The notes under the pieces were generated by a model. It had not been told where the DNA came from. It made no database searches and saw nothing but the letters and a program-made list of their open reading frames with translations. Below are positions 8,790-18,423 of a stretch of DNA of 64,000 nt, piece by piece. Position 1 is the first letter of the stretch; the number at the start of each line of letters is the position of its first letter. The position numbers were made by a program, and so were the translations under genes. The DNA is from Firm-13 sp037143795 (lineage in GTDB: Bacteria; Bacillota; Clostridia; Saccharofermentanales; Saccharofermentanaceae), in contig JBAWXZ010000001.1 in assembly GCA_037143795.1 (NCBI GenBank), positions 248,001 to 312,000 on the forward strand, written 5' to 3'.

Positions 8790-9650
8790 CTAATTTATAC
8801 TTCCCTTTTTTACCATTTGGTCACGGATAATAATTGCTTCATTACATCTATTCGTGATAACACCATTTGCGCCTTCCGAAAATACTTTTTCTATGGATGC
8901 TTCCGAATCAATTGTCCATACATAAATGGGCTTATTGGTTACATCCTTATGACTAAGCAAATCTTTCGCCACATCATACACTGGAATAGAAATGAAATCA
9001 ATTCCAGCATTATTGATGTCAAATGTTTTATTCAATGCTATGAATCCGGCCGAAATTTCAGGCGCCAGTTCGTTCACTTTGAGCACGGTGTCCCAATCAA
9101 GGGATTGAATCAAATATTTATTTTCAACATTTTTGCTCTTAAGAAGATTGACTACATTTCCCACAAAGTCCGTTGACTCTTTTCCATAAATTTTAATTTC
9201 AACATTCAAATTCTGATCCAGTTTTATCGCTTCATCAACAAATTCACTCAATGTTGAAATGCGGCTCTCTTTACCGTTTTGCTTCAGAATAACAGATTTG
9301 ACTTCCTCCCTGTTCATCTTACGAATGTCTTTATCAAGACCTGCTAATCTCTTTAAATTATTGTCGTGTATTACAAACAACTCACCGTCAGCGGACTCCA
9401 CTACATCCAATTCAACATAATCAGGTTTAAATGCAGCAGCTGCGTCCAGCGATCCGAGGGTATTTTCCACTGCATTCACAAAATAGCCGCGATGGGCCAT
9501 TACAACGGGCTGGCTATTTGCCGGCAGGTTATTGGCCGCATCTTTCTTCTTTGTATTCAGCCAGATCGCGGAAAATGAAATTGCAAGAACAACAATTAAT
9601 GAGACGATTACAATAATTCTAAGATGCTTTCTTTTCTTTGTTTTGTTCAT
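8790..9650 (-). CDS. Membrane-anchored glycerophosphodiester phosphodiesterase
   Basis: GDPD-family enzyme that cleaves glycerophosphodiesters to glycerol 3-phosphate and an alcohol; an outward-facing form may act on lipids or teichoic-acid-like polymers. An N-terminal helix (IIVIVSLIVVLAISFSAIW) is followed by a TIM barrel with MAHRGYFVNAVENTLGS, YVELDVVESADGELFVIHD and VEIKIYG, the family's His/Glu/Asp metal and catalytic residues. C-terminal YVWTIDSEASIEKV and GVITNRC also fit. ATG at 9650 is preferred over GTG at 9659 because AGGGTG lies just before it. It is only 16 bp after the upstream glycosyltransferase gene, so the two form one transcript. Confidence 0.9.
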   Translation of the reverse strand: MNKTKKRKHLRIIVIVSLIVVLAISFSAIWLNTKKKDAANNLPANSQPVVMAHRGYFVNAVENTLGSLDAAAAFKPDYVELDVVESADGELFVIHDNNLKRLAGLDKDIRKMNREEVKSVILKQNGKESRISTLSEFVDEAIKLDQNLNVEIKIYGKESTDFVGNVVNLLKSKNVENKYLIQSLDWDTVLKVNELAPEISAGFIALNKTFDINNAGIDFISIPVYDVAKDLLSHKDVTNKPIYVWTIDSEASIEKVFSEGANGVITNRCNEAIIIRDQMVKKGSIN

Positions 9651-9666
9651 CCTGATCACCCTTTTT

Positions 9667-11298
9667 TTATATATTATTTTTATGGTAAAGTACTATGTAA
9701 TAATCCTGTCCTGCAATATGCTGCATCTGTTGATCAATCAATTCAAAGGTTGGATTCAATTCTGAGATGTTGACGGGTATTGGTTCCCGATAGCCTGAAC
9801 AAATGACATAATCAGGCATTCCATTAATTATATACATATTCTGTGTATTCAAAAAGTCAGGATATGTCGTTGAACTGATATGCGGCATATGAAAAATACG
9901 CAGTTCAGGTGTCGTATCAGTCAGATCATAGTAACCCAGGTCACCGGAATTATATAATAAGATGCTTGGATCCCTCTTTTGTCCTTCCGCGTCCCAGGAA
10001 GTTAGAATGGTGTCTGCAATTTGCTCAACGCCCGTTTTTTTATTATTCATAATCGGTGAATCAAATATTTGCGAATTACATAATATAATAATCAAGACCA
10101 TTCCTGCCATAATCCCATAAGACCTGAACAGCGGGCTGGTGTGTAATTTTTGCCGGGGTTTATCGGACTGCCAGAATTTCTTCCAAAGCATCATAAAACC
10201 TATCTCACCAACACCGGTAAAGCACAATATCGGAATGAAATAATAATGATAGGACCGTCCGCTGATATAAGTCATTATAACAAGTCCGGCACATGTTAAA
10301 AAGTAAGTCAGTTCTCCAAACCGAGTCAAATTAATGAGCTTTGCACGTATAGCAAAAAAGCCATAGCCTGCACACATAGCGGCAGGTAAGTTTAAACTGG
10401 CTGCGGTAACAACTGCTCCAATAAAAGAAAGATTCTCACTTTTAATTGTTTGTGATGCATATATCATATTAAACCGAACGTAGACACTCCAAAAATCAAA
10501 AAAACTATTTGTAACAAACATATAAATTATACATGGCAAAGCTGCCGTTAAAACTCCTGCTGAAAAACATGCTGATGCCTTAACAAATGACCGCCATTCT
10601 TTTTTTATCAGGAACAGCAGAAATACCATACCGCATCCGGCCAGAAAAAAAACAGTCAGATTTATTTTCACGAGTAGAACAATGCCTGCAAAAATACCTT
10701 GTATATAAAATCCGGATGTTTTTATTGTTTTCTTTTCAGGACCGGCTTCATTCTGTTCATGAAATAAGTGAACAAGAAAATAGAGCCCCCCCATATAGCA
10801 TGGAAGCACAAGCTCTTCAGGAGAACCTCCGCCGGCTTGATAAATCGGATAATTTAAAAGAAAGAAAGGAAAAACAAGACATACCCACAAACTGGCCTTT
10901 TCTGACAAAAATAACCGGGAGGTCAGGAAAAGATAATACAGCGATAATCCAAGGGAAAGACTTTGAATAATATAAAGACTTATCATAGAATGCGGAGTTA
11001 TTTTTGCAAGGACAGAAAAAAGAAGAAGCAGGAACGGTCCCTTTTGTTCAAATATATCCCTATATAAGACAGCGCCTTTGGACACCGCCCTGCCAACATC
11101 CATATACAAATTCACATCCGAACCGGTCTGATAATTGAATAATGAAGAATTCTTCGAACAGAAAAACAAGAGTATCGCGGCGTATTCAGTAAATAAGATG
11201 ATAAACCAAACAGCACGTGCCCGGTCCTTATTGGCAAACGACCGGTATAGACGATTTTGTCTGGGCTCAAAAATATATTTGTTATCTGCCTTACTCAT
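9667..11298 (-). CDS. Polytopic GT-C-type glycosyltransferase (PMT/ArnT-like)
   Basis: Integral membrane protein of 543 residues with roughly ten hydrophobic helices. The first extracytoplasmic loop holds SDVNLYMDVGRAVSKG...YRDIFEQKGP, the acidic-motif arrangement typical of GT-C enzymes that move a sugar from a polyprenyl-phosphate carrier to lipid, protein or polymer outside the membrane. The C-terminal ~100 residues look soluble and extracytoplasmic. GAGGA precedes the ATG. It sits between a TraX-like acyltransferase and a GDPD gene, suggesting modification of a cell-surface glycan or teichoic-acid-like polymer. Donor and acceptor cannot be inferred. Confidence 0.75.
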   Translation of the reverse strand: MSKADNKYIFEPRQNRLYRSFANKDRARAVWFIILFTEYAAILLFFCSKNSSLFNYQTGSDVNLYMDVGRAVSKGAVLYRDIFEQKGPFLLLLFSVLAKITPHSMISLYIIQSLSLGLSLYYLFLTSRLFLSEKASLWVCLVFPFFLLNYPIYQAGGGSPEELVLPCYMGGLYFLVHLFHEQNEAGPEKKTIKTSGFYIQGIFAGIVLLVKINLTVFFLAGCGMVFLLFLIKKEWRSFVKASACFSAGVLTAALPCIIYMFVTNSFFDFWSVYVRFNMIYASQTIKSENLSFIGAVVTAASLNLPAAMCAGYGFFAIRAKLINLTRFGELTYFLTCAGLVIMTYISGRSYHYYFIPILCFTGVGEIGFMMLWKKFWQSDKPRQKLHTSPLFRSYGIMAGMVLIIILCNSQIFDSPIMNNKKTGVEQIADTILTSWDAEGQKRDPSILLYNSGDLGYYDLTDTTPELRIFHMPHISSTTYPDFLNTQNMYIINGMPDYVICSGYREPIPVNISELNPTFELIDQQMQHIAGQDYYIVLYHKNNI

Positions 11299-11317
11299 AG
11301 AAAATCCTCAAGACAGG

Positions 11318-12178
11318 TCAGGAAATCGACAATGAATACTTCAATAGCATCAGCAGCACAAGGTGTGCCGGATAAAAGACATAGAAAAAATACTTTTCCC
11401 ACCGAGCCGGCTTTGGGCGCGGCTTGTCGAGAAGCAGGATTCCAATGGAAAATACAGAGAAGATCTCCATGAGAATCCAATACATTGCGGTTGATGAAAA
11501 GCTGATATTGAACAAAGCCCATGCCAGATTAAGACCGAGTATACTCAAAATCATAATTTTAAGGGCATGCCGGTCTTCCGCAAGGGTAAGTCCGGGTTTG
11601 CGGATATTTTTCTGAATAATGTAAAAAATATATACGTAGAACATACCGAATATATTGTAGTCCGGATTAAAAAAGGTTGTAAGACCAATAATAAGAATTA
11701 TTAATAGCATTGCCAGGACACTCCCAAGAGATGCTGAAATGGAATGTCCGTAAATTTCAACCTTTGGCGAGGAGGAGGTCTTCTCTTCCCTGCCATTCTT
11801 TGGATCGCCGGCAGCACTATTCTGCGAATTACCTGTGAGTAATGATCTGCTTGTTTTCTCAAGGAATTCAGCCGCAGCCATCATAAGGATAGCAAGGGAA
11901 AAAGTGAACATTACATTGGTAAAAGTACCTGTATGCGTTAAATATGCTGTGACGGCAAGCATAGCCTGCGTAATACAGGCAAACAGAAACATACGCAAAA
12001 AATAGCGCGTCCGATTCTTTGTGCGTAAAAACCCAAGCGCTATGTAGTATGCAAAAATCGGAAAAGACAGCCGGCCTATCAGTCGAAGGCCGATTACAAC
12101 CGGCTCCGGCATGAGAAAACCAAGGTAATAACCAATATGATCAACAATCATCAGGAGCACGGCAATCCACTTTATCAT
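11318..12178 (-). CDS. TraX-like membrane acyltransferase
   Basis: Multi-span membrane protein resembling TraX, the F-pilin N-acetyltransferase family, common in Firmicutes outside conjugation systems. Seen: the N-terminal IKWIAVLLMIVDHIGYYLG helix, RLIGRLSFPIFAYYIALGF and RTKNRTRYFLRMFLFA, which are the family's conserved start. A charged cytosolic insert (~125-155) splits the helices. No conjugation gene is nearby, so pilin acetylation is unlikely; acetylation of a surface polymer is a reasonable guess. It is followed after 19 bp by the glycosyltransferase gene. Confidence 0.75.
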   Translation of the reverse strand: MIKWIAVLLMIVDHIGYYLGFLMPEPVVIGLRLIGRLSFPIFAYYIALGFLRTKNRTRYFLRMFLFACITQAMLAVTAYLTHTGTFTNVMFTFSLAILMMAAAEFLEKTSRSLLTGNSQNSAAGDPKNGREEKTSSSPKVEIYGHSISASLGSVLAMLLIILIIGLTTFFNPDYNIFGMFYVYIFYIIQKNIRKPGLTLAEDRHALKIMILSILGLNLAWALFNISFSSTAMYWILMEIFSVFSIGILLLDKPRPKPARWEKYFFYVFYPAHLVLLMLLKYSLSIS

Positions 12179-12253
12179 TTCGCATCCGCCTTACTGAAAT
12201 TACTATCAATAATTATACAGCAAATGCAATTTCATTACTCAACTTTCATTTTC

Positions 12254-12919
12254 TCAATCAAACAGACTGATTATCTGATCAGGCTGCATACCTGGTATGA
12301 CAAATTCTGCATCTGTCAAATTCTCCGGAAGACCAATTCCGACAGCAAACATTCCTGCCGACCGGGCTGCTTTTAAGCCTGCGGCTGAGTCTTCGAATAC
12401 AATACAGCTGCCGGGATCTATCATCATTTTTTGAGCAGCAAGCAGGAATACCTCAGGATCCGGCTTGCTTTTACTGACATGCCGTCCGTCAATAATTACA
12501 TCGAAGTATTCGGTTATACCCAGTCGATCGATAATGAGGGGTGCATTTTTACTGGAAGACCCAAGGGCGATTCGAATACCTTTCCGACGCAGTTGCTGAA
12601 GTGTATTACGGGTTCCCGGAAGAAGAGCCATATTGCTGCTGTTCTGAATCATGTCCACATAGAGTTTGTTTTTGCGCTCAGCCAATAAACTACGTTCACG
12701 CTCGTCGAACAAGCGAAAACTCGCGGTTCCAGGTAAAGCCAGCGACAATATTATCGACAGGGATTCCATACGGCTTACGCCCTTAAGGCGTTCGTTATCC
12801 TGATAATCAAACGGAATCATCAGCTCATCTGCGAGCTCCCTCCATGCCAGGTAGTGAAAAACGGCGGTATCTACCAGGACCCCATCCAAATCAAAGATGG
12901 CGCCAATATATTTGCTCAT
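12254..12919 (-). CDS. pgmB: Beta-phosphoglucomutase
   Basis: HAD-superfamily mutase turning beta-glucose 1-phosphate into glucose 6-phosphate for glycolysis. The 221-residue protein has IFDLDGVLVDTAVFHYLAW, with nucleophile D9 and acid/base D11, LGSSSKNA, the KSKPDPEVF lysine motif and FEDSAAGLKAA. It is the last gene of the alpha-glucoside operon. Inverting GH65 phosphorylases release beta-glucose 1-phosphate, so gene context and family agree. AGGAG precedes the ATG. All key residues are present. Confidence 0.92.
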   Translation of the reverse strand: MSKYIGAIFDLDGVLVDTAVFHYLAWRELADELMIPFDYQDNERLKGVSRMESLSIILSLALPGTASFRLFDERERSLLAERKNKLYVDMIQNSSNMALLPGTRNTLQQLRRKGIRIALGSSSKNAPLIIDRLGITEYFDVIIDGRHVSKSKPDPEVFLLAAQKMMIDPGSCIVFEDSAAGLKAARSAGMFAVGIGLPENLTDAEFVIPGMQPDQIISLFD

Positions 12920-12996
12920 GTGTTTCTCCTAATAGCATTGCATTTATAATTTGTGATGAATGGACAGATTTTCTTGCAGCCGGATTATGTAAAATT

Positions 12997-15090
12997 CTAT
13001 TTCAGACCTTTAATCTGATAAATTAGAATTCCTAGCGTGTTCTGTTCAAGGGGCATATTTTCACTTTGAAGCATGACAGAACTTTTTATAGTCTTACCGG
13101 ATAAATCTTCCACGCTTACCGTAATTTGCTTTTCATCCCACAGGACATACATCAACCTTTCGGAATCAAGATTAAGAATATCTTTTCCTGCGGCTCCTCC
13201 GAGAGCCAGATATAAGGCGTCTTCCTGTGAAGGTATATCCGCCCGGCCGTTCTTTTTCCAGGTACCGGGTGCATATCCATTATCAAGATCTACGAGCAGG
13301 GCTTTCCCTGATTTGAGGAATACCGGTATTCTTTCCTGACCGCAGTCAGAGTTGATCACAGCCGGCCCGGTTACGGTCTCCCCTGTCCATAGATTTATCC
13401 ATGAGCCTTCCGGCAGATAGACAGATCGTCCCGGCATATTCTGCAAAAGAACCGGAGCAATCAGAAGATTGCCGAAAATATACTCATCGTCGACTTCATA
13501 TGCATATTTATCCCGGGGGTATTCAAGCATAAGAGGCCGCATCATCGGGAAACCTGTCCGGGCACTGTCCACAGCAAAGGAATAGATGCTCGGCAGCAGG
13601 TTCATGCGAAGTGCAAAATGGAAACGAAGCTGGTCAGCAAGTTCAGGTTTGTCATAAAAGGCAGCAATATTCCAGGGGCTTCTGTCATTGACTTTCTCGG
13701 AAGAGCCCATGAGTTCTGCGAACTGTCCGCCAATTGGTTCCGAGTGCCACTGCATGACCGGTGCAAACACCGCCCATTGGACGGAACGGCAGTACAGTTC
13801 AGGATCCGGCATAGGACCGGCAAATCCTGCTATATCAAAGCCCCAGTAAAGAATTCCGGAAAGACCGGCAGAAAGGCCGGCTGTAAGGACATGCCGCATT
13901 TCATCCCACGTCGAGATCTGGTCCCCTGCCCAGTGAATCGGTGCACTGCGTGAACGGGTATAACCGGCTCGGCTGAACAGTACCTGATCCGGACTGTTAT
14001 TTTCATAATACGCGTCCGTATAAAGTCTGGGATAGTCATTGATCATCTCTTTGCCGGTCATCCCGTCGGAGAAAACGACCGATTCATCATATATGAATTC
14101 GCCGCCGTCTGTCTTGTATCCGTCGACGCCCATTTCACTGAGGTATTTTCGTTTTGAGAACCACCATTCACTGGCATCCGGGCTCGTGAAGTCCGGCACA
14201 AAAGAACCGGAGAACCAATGTCCCTGAGGTATAACATACGGAGTGCCGTCCGTATTTCTGACAACAAACGAATTTTTAACGGCATAATCGATGTCCCGGT
14301 CATGCTGAAGGCATACACGCCCGGGTTCAAGCTTCTTAAGGACAGGAACCTGCCAGAGGAGCAGCCTGATTCCGTTTTCATGCAGCCGGGCAATCATTCC
14401 GGTGGGATCCGGCCATTTGCCGTCTTCGGGAAAAACAAGATCTTTGCCCTGCAGCGGCTCTTCTCCTGTCGTGGTATGGTACTTTGCATCATTCCACAGG
14501 TAGAAGGTCGATTCATCACTCCATGCTTCGATGACAAGTACCGATGCAGGAAATTGCTGGGCAAGCGTGATCTCCATCTGCGATTCTACAAGAGTCTGGC
14601 TGTTCCACCGGTTTGCCGAGATCCACGGCCCGAATGCCCAGCGCGGAGGCAGCGGCGACACACCGAGCAAAGATGACATACCCTGCAGAATTTCACCCGG
14701 TGTACCGGTAAAATAGTGCACATCGGGAATTTTTCCGCATCTGTCATACGGCAGCTCAAACAAAATACTGCCTTCAAATGTGAATCGGGTTATCCTCTGC
14801 GTATCGGCAAATATTCCAAGTCCCGTATCAGTAAAGAAAAAGGGTACAGGCAAATATGTCTTTGCGCCTTGTTCCGTGAATTTTTCCTCAACATGAATCT
14901 TAATTTCGCGGCCGGTCTGATCAAGGACATCAAACCGTTCGCCGAGCCCGAAAATGTGACGGTATGCCCCGCTAATACGAATCTGTACGGCTCCCGTTCC
15001 CTGCTCGGCAGTGAGTATGAAAGACTCTGTATCTGTGTTAATGGTATAGGGTGCTGCGAGATTTGTGATATCGTTAAAATCCAATTTCAT
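12997..15090 (-). CDS. GH31 alpha-glycosidase (alpha-glucosidase/alpha-xylosidase type)
   Basis: Retaining exo-alpha-glycosidase of family GH31, 697 residues, no signal peptide, so cytosolic. The nucleophile region GVDGYKTDGGEF lies near residue 325-332 and the acid/base region HWAGDQISTWDEM near 388-398. LYWGFDIAGF and MRPLMLEYPRD are further family marks, and a beta-sandwich N-domain (YRHIFGLGERFD) precedes the barrel. It starts 10 bp after the permease gene, in an operon importing and splitting alpha-glucosides, which favours alpha-glucosidase over alpha-xylosidase; the KTDGGE form leaves xylosidase open. Confidence 0.9.
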   Translation of the reverse strand: MKLDFNDITNLAAPYTINTDTESFILTAEQGTGAVQIRISGAYRHIFGLGERFDVLDQTGREIKIHVEEKFTEQGAKTYLPVPFFFTDTGLGIFADTQRITRFTFEGSILFELPYDRCGKIPDVHYFTGTPGEILQGMSSLLGVSPLPPRWAFGPWISANRWNSQTLVESQMEITLAQQFPASVLVIEAWSDESTFYLWNDAKYHTTTGEEPLQGKDLVFPEDGKWPDPTGMIARLHENGIRLLLWQVPVLKKLEPGRVCLQHDRDIDYAVKNSFVVRNTDGTPYVIPQGHWFSGSFVPDFTSPDASEWWFSKRKYLSEMGVDGYKTDGGEFIYDESVVFSDGMTGKEMINDYPRLYTDAYYENNSPDQVLFSRAGYTRSRSAPIHWAGDQISTWDEMRHVLTAGLSAGLSGILYWGFDIAGFAGPMPDPELYCRSVQWAVFAPVMQWHSEPIGGQFAELMGSSEKVNDRSPWNIAAFYDKPELADQLRFHFALRMNLLPSIYSFAVDSARTGFPMMRPLMLEYPRDKYAYEVDDEYIFGNLLIAPVLLQNMPGRSVYLPEGSWINLWTGETVTGPAVINSDCGQERIPVFLKSGKALLVDLDNGYAPGTWKKNGRADIPSQEDALYLALGGAAGKDILNLDSERLMYVLWDEKQITVSVEDLSGKTIKSSVMLQSENMPLEQNTLGILIYQIKGLK

Positions 15091-15100
15091 AGTATTCTCC

Positions 15101-15928
15101 CTACCCCTTTACTCCGCCAAGCTGTAATCCGGCCTTAAAATATTTTTGTGCTGCTGCGTACAGTGCAAGAATTGGAACCATGGAAACAAGTGCGCCTGCC
15201 ATCATAAGATTGTATTGATTCTTGAACTGGCCGCTCATTACATTCAGAAGAATAGGCATGGTAAATTTACTGTTCGACTGCAGCATAACCAGCGGCAGGA
15301 GATAGTCGTTCCACGATTCCATGAATAGAATAATTGCCAGTGTGGCTAGTGTTCCTTTACACATAGGAACAATGATCTGAAAAAACGTCCGTCCGAGTGA
15401 GGCGCCGTCCATGGCAGCGGCATCCATATATTCATCCGGTATTGTTTTCATTTTCTGGCGGAGCATAAATACCGCAAACGCGCGGAATAGTCCCGGCAGA
15501 ATTAATGATGTAAGTGTATCAGTCAGGTGAAGTTCGGACATAACAAGATAAAGCGGAATGAAAAGTACCTGTGTTGGTATCATCATAGAAGCCAGATACA
15601 GAAGAAAAAGCGCTTCCCTGCCGCGGAATTTGATCTTGGCAAAAGCAAAGGCAGCCAACGAAGAACTAGTAAGAGTAAGCGCAACGGATGCAGCAGCTAC
15701 CGTAAAACTATTTCCGATTGATCCTGTAAATCCTTCCGTGGTAAAAAGTCTGCGGAAGTTGTCGAATGTCGGCGCTTTGGGAATCCATTGAATCGGCAGA
15801 GCCATAAGTGCACCTTTGGTTTTCAGCGATGTGCTGATCATCCAGAAAAGCGGAACCAGCATGACCAGCGCAATAATCGTTGCCAGCAGATAAAACAGGA
15901 ATGTACGCAGCCAGTTTTGTTTATTCAT
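15101..15928 (-). CDS. Sugar ABC transporter permease (MalG/CUT1 type)
   Basis: Six-helix inner-membrane permease of the carbohydrate uptake CUT1 family, 275 residues. The EAA loop that docks the ATPase is EYMDAAAMDGASLGRTFFQIIVP. N-terminal FLFYLLATIIALVMLVPLFWMISTSLK is typical of MalG-like partners. The start overlaps the end of the MalF-like gene by 8 bp, indicating coupled synthesis of the permease pair. No ATP-binding subunit is in the operon; a shared MsmK-like ATPase encoded elsewhere is likely, as is common for Firmicute CUT1 systems. Confidence 0.92.
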   Translation of the reverse strand: MNKQNWLRTFLFYLLATIIALVMLVPLFWMISTSLKTKGALMALPIQWIPKAPTFDNFRRLFTTEGFTGSIGNSFTVAAASVALTLTSSSLAAFAFAKIKFRGREALFLLYLASMMIPTQVLFIPLYLVMSELHLTDTLTSLILPGLFRAFAVFMLRQKMKTIPDEYMDAAAMDGASLGRTFFQIIVPMCKGTLATLAIILFMESWNDYLLPLVMLQSNSKFTMPILLNVMSGQFKNQYNLMMAGALVSMVPILALYAAAQKYFKAGLQLGGVKG

Positions 15929-16841
15929 AGTGCACCCACTTTCTCTGCGCAGAATTTTGTAATATCGTTATTGCAAAGATAATTGCAAATAGAATCCATG
16001 AATAAGCAGCAGCATATCCCATTTTGCCGAAGCTGAACGCAAATTTGTAAATACGTTCTACCATGACCTGTGTGGCTCCGTTGGGACCTGCATCCGTTGT
16101 CATAACCATTACCTGCGGGAATATCTGGAATGCATTGATAAGGGAAAGCATTACTACATAGAATGTTGTCGGTGACAGAAGCGGAACTGTTATTCTGCAG
16201 AATCTCTGCCATGCGTTCGCACCGTCAATTTTAGCTGCTTCGTAATACTCGGGGCTGATGTTCTGAAGGCCTCCCAGAAAAATCATTCCATAAAAGCCCA
16301 TGTCTTTCCATACACTGGCCAGAACGATCGAAGGCATTGCCCATACTTCGCTCTGCAGCCATGCCGGTCCCTTAATTCCAATGAACCCCAACAGGTCGTT
16401 AATCGGTCCATATTGCGAACTTAAAACCCATTTCCAGATCAGCGCGCCCGCCACCCATGATGTCAGCACAGGAATATAATAGATAATCCGGTATGCGCCG
16501 ACGGCTTTGTGGTCGGAGCCAACGATAACAGCTAGAATAAGAGACATGATAAGCATCAGGGGCATATAGAGGACAAGAAAATATGCATTATGCCCAAGGA
16601 CCGTAAATATTTCCTTTTCCTTGAAAATATCAGAGTAGTTCAGGAGTCCAATGAAGTTTTCTCTCACAAAAGTGAAAAATCCATGGAAAATACTCACTCG
16701 TGTCATTCCGTTCCAGCTTGTCATACTGATGCAAAGTGAAGCTACAATCGGCAGAATGCTGAATACTGCCATGCCCATCAGACTGGGCAGCAGGTAAGGA
16801 AAGGCAGCAATAATTCCTGTTTTCTGGTTTCGGAGTCTCAT
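15921..16841 (-). CDS. Sugar ABC transporter permease (MalF/CUT1 type)
   Basis: Inner-membrane permease partner of the MalG-like protein. Hydrophobic helices alternate across ~306 residues, with the EAA loop EYYEAAKIDGANAWQRFCRITVPLL. I choose the ATG at 16841 (MRLRNQKTG), 7 nt after AAGGGG; an in-frame TTG at 16868 lacks a site. It lies 78 bp after the binding-protein gene. Together with the lipoprotein and MalG-like permease it would import an oligosaccharide; the GH65/GH31 enzymes point to a short alpha-glucan or alpha-linked disaccharide. Confidence 0.92.
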   Translation of the reverse strand: MRLRNQKTGIIAAFPYLLPSLMGMAVFSILPIVASLCISMTSWNGMTRVSIFHGFFTFVRENFIGLLNYSDIFKEKEIFTVLGHNAYFLVLYMPLMLIMSLILAVIVGSDHKAVGAYRIIYYIPVLTSWVAGALIWKWVLSSQYGPINDLLGFIGIKGPAWLQSEVWAMPSIVLASVWKDMGFYGMIFLGGLQNISPEYYEAAKIDGANAWQRFCRITVPLLSPTTFYVVMLSLINAFQIFPQVMVMTTDAGPNGATQVMVERIYKFAFSFGKMGYAAAYSWILFAIIFAITILQNSAQRKWVHYE

Positions 16842-16919
16842 GAACATTCCCCTTCTTCTTTTTATCAAATCCGGCAGGCAGACCGCCTGCCGGATCCTGT
16901 CATCAAATTATCATATGTA

Positions 16920-18278
16920 TCAGCCGAGTGTTATTTTTGTTTCACATTCTGCCTGGCACTGTTTAAGTGCATCTGCGGCTGAAAGGTCACCGGCAATTGC
17001 CTTGTTGAGATAACTGTTTATAATTTCCTGCAATTCGGCGTTCTGCTTTACGACCGGCGGTGTAATGAGATATGCAAGTGAATCAAATACTGCCTGTCTG
17101 TTTGCAGGGTCTTTCTGGCTAAGATAAGCTGCGGTAACATCTTCATATGTTACAGGAGGAAGCTCCCAGCTTGCTCCTACACGAAGCGATGTTGCTTCCT
17201 TGCTGCCTGCAAGGAACTGTGCCAGGAGAAGCGCTTCTTCCGGATGTGTGCAGTTTGCACTTACGGCATATGCGTTTGAGAAGAAATGCGTAGCTTTCTG
17301 AGTATTGCCGGGCTCAACTGAAATATCCCAGTTGAAGTCACAGGCATCCTTGAATGTGCCGAAGCACCAGATCCCGGTTGCAATCATGCCAAGTCTGCCC
17401 GACTCAAAGAGATCCCAGTCGCCCATACCGCCAAGCTGTTCCTGTGTTGGCTGTACATTGCTGCCATTAACCAGATCGAGCATTCCAGTCAGTGCTTTTA
17501 CATTTTCCGGCGTATCAATTGTGAATTTCGTACCGTCTGCACTGATGAGGGATCCGCCATTCTGTGCGGATGCCTTGAAAAACTCATTAAATGTTATCGG
17601 ACGATAGAACCCGAACGTATCATCACCAAGAGCCCGTATTGCCTTGCCTGCTGTGGCAATATCGTCCCATGTCCAGTCATTTGTCGGGTATGCAATACCG
17701 GCTTTATCAAACAGATCCTTGTTGTATACCAGTACAACATTGGAAAAACTGTCCGGGATCGCATACTGGTCGCCTTTATATTGATAGGCATCAATAGCAG
17801 TCTTGTAGAATCCGGAAAGATCAACTTTTGTGGATGAGATGGCGTCCTTCAGATCATACAGGGCGCCGGCTGATGCATATGCAACAAAGTTTTCGTAATT
17901 CAATTCAAATAAGTCAGCCGTATTTCCGCCGGATACTTTAGTCTGAAGCTGCGTAAAATAGTCGTCATATCCGATTGTCTGAAGGTCAACTTTAATGTAT
18001 GGATATTGTTTTTCAAATGCAGCAATCATAGCAGCGAGAGTTTTTTCATTACCGCCTGAACTCGAGAATTCTTCCATCTTGAGAGTAATCTGCTCTTTGG
18101 CAGCGGTTGTCCCGGAGGTTGTCTCGGATGAAGCTGCTGTTGTAGCGGCCGCTGTCGTTGCATCCGTTGCTTTTGTTGTCGTTTCCTGGGTAGTTGTTGA
18201 ACTGCAGCCTGCAGTCAGTAAAGACAGGGACATCGCGGCTGCAAGTAAGCATGATAGAATCTTCCTGTTAAGTTTCAT
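16920..18278 (-). CDS. Extracellular sugar-binding lipoprotein of ABC transporter
   Basis: Solute-binding protein (family 1, CUT1) that captures the sugar outside the membrane. A type II signal peptide ends at LLTAGC with lipid-modified C25, followed by a Thr/Ala-rich tether (~26-62) and the binding domain starting near ITLKMEEFSSSGGNEKTL. The 452-residue length is normal. A perfect AGGAGG site precedes the ATG. The 145-bp gap after lacI may hold its own promoter or processing site, allowing more binding protein than permease. Confidence 0.93.
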   Translation of the reverse strand: MKLNRKILSCLLAAAMSLSLLTAGCSSTTTQETTTKATDATTAAATTAASSETTSGTTAAKEQITLKMEEFSSSGGNEKTLAAMIAAFEKQYPYIKVDLQTIGYDDYFTQLQTKVSGGNTADLFELNYENFVAYASAGALYDLKDAISSTKVDLSGFYKTAIDAYQYKGDQYAIPDSFSNVVLVYNKDLFDKAGIAYPTNDWTWDDIATAGKAIRALGDDTFGFYRPITFNEFFKASAQNGGSLISADGTKFTIDTPENVKALTGMLDLVNGSNVQPTQEQLGGMGDWDLFESGRLGMIATGIWCFGTFKDACDFNWDISVEPGNTQKATHFFSNAYAVSANCTHPEEALLLAQFLAGSKEATSLRVGASWELPPVTYEDVTAAYLSQKDPANRQAVFDSLAYLITPPVVKQNAELQEIINSYLNKAIAGDLSAADALKQCQAECETKITLG

Positions 18279-18386
18279 GATAAGCCTCCTGATTATTCAT
18301 TCTCTTTTACTTCTTCTTGAATTCCCTGCCGGGTACGAGTAAACTCGAATCGGAAAAGGAATTGGCTAATCGGTTCTCTTTCTTTT

Positions 18387-18419
18387 GACCTGGCGGCAGC
18401 TCTAATCTGTTGTCAGGTC
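18387..18419. other. Weak stem-loop in the lacI / binding-protein gap
   Basis: GACCTG (18387-18392) can pair with CAGGTC (18414-18419). The T run lies on the plus side, so it is not a good terminator for the leftward genes. The same gap holds CGAGTAAACTCG near 18340, a short palindrome of unknown meaning. Confidence 0.3.
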
Positions 18420-18423
18420 TTTT

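Noticed and set aside
11318..12178. Conjugative element suggested by the TraX-like gene
   Set aside because: No relaxase, type IV secretion, integrase or attachment site is present in the window; TraX-like genes occur widely outside conjugation loci.
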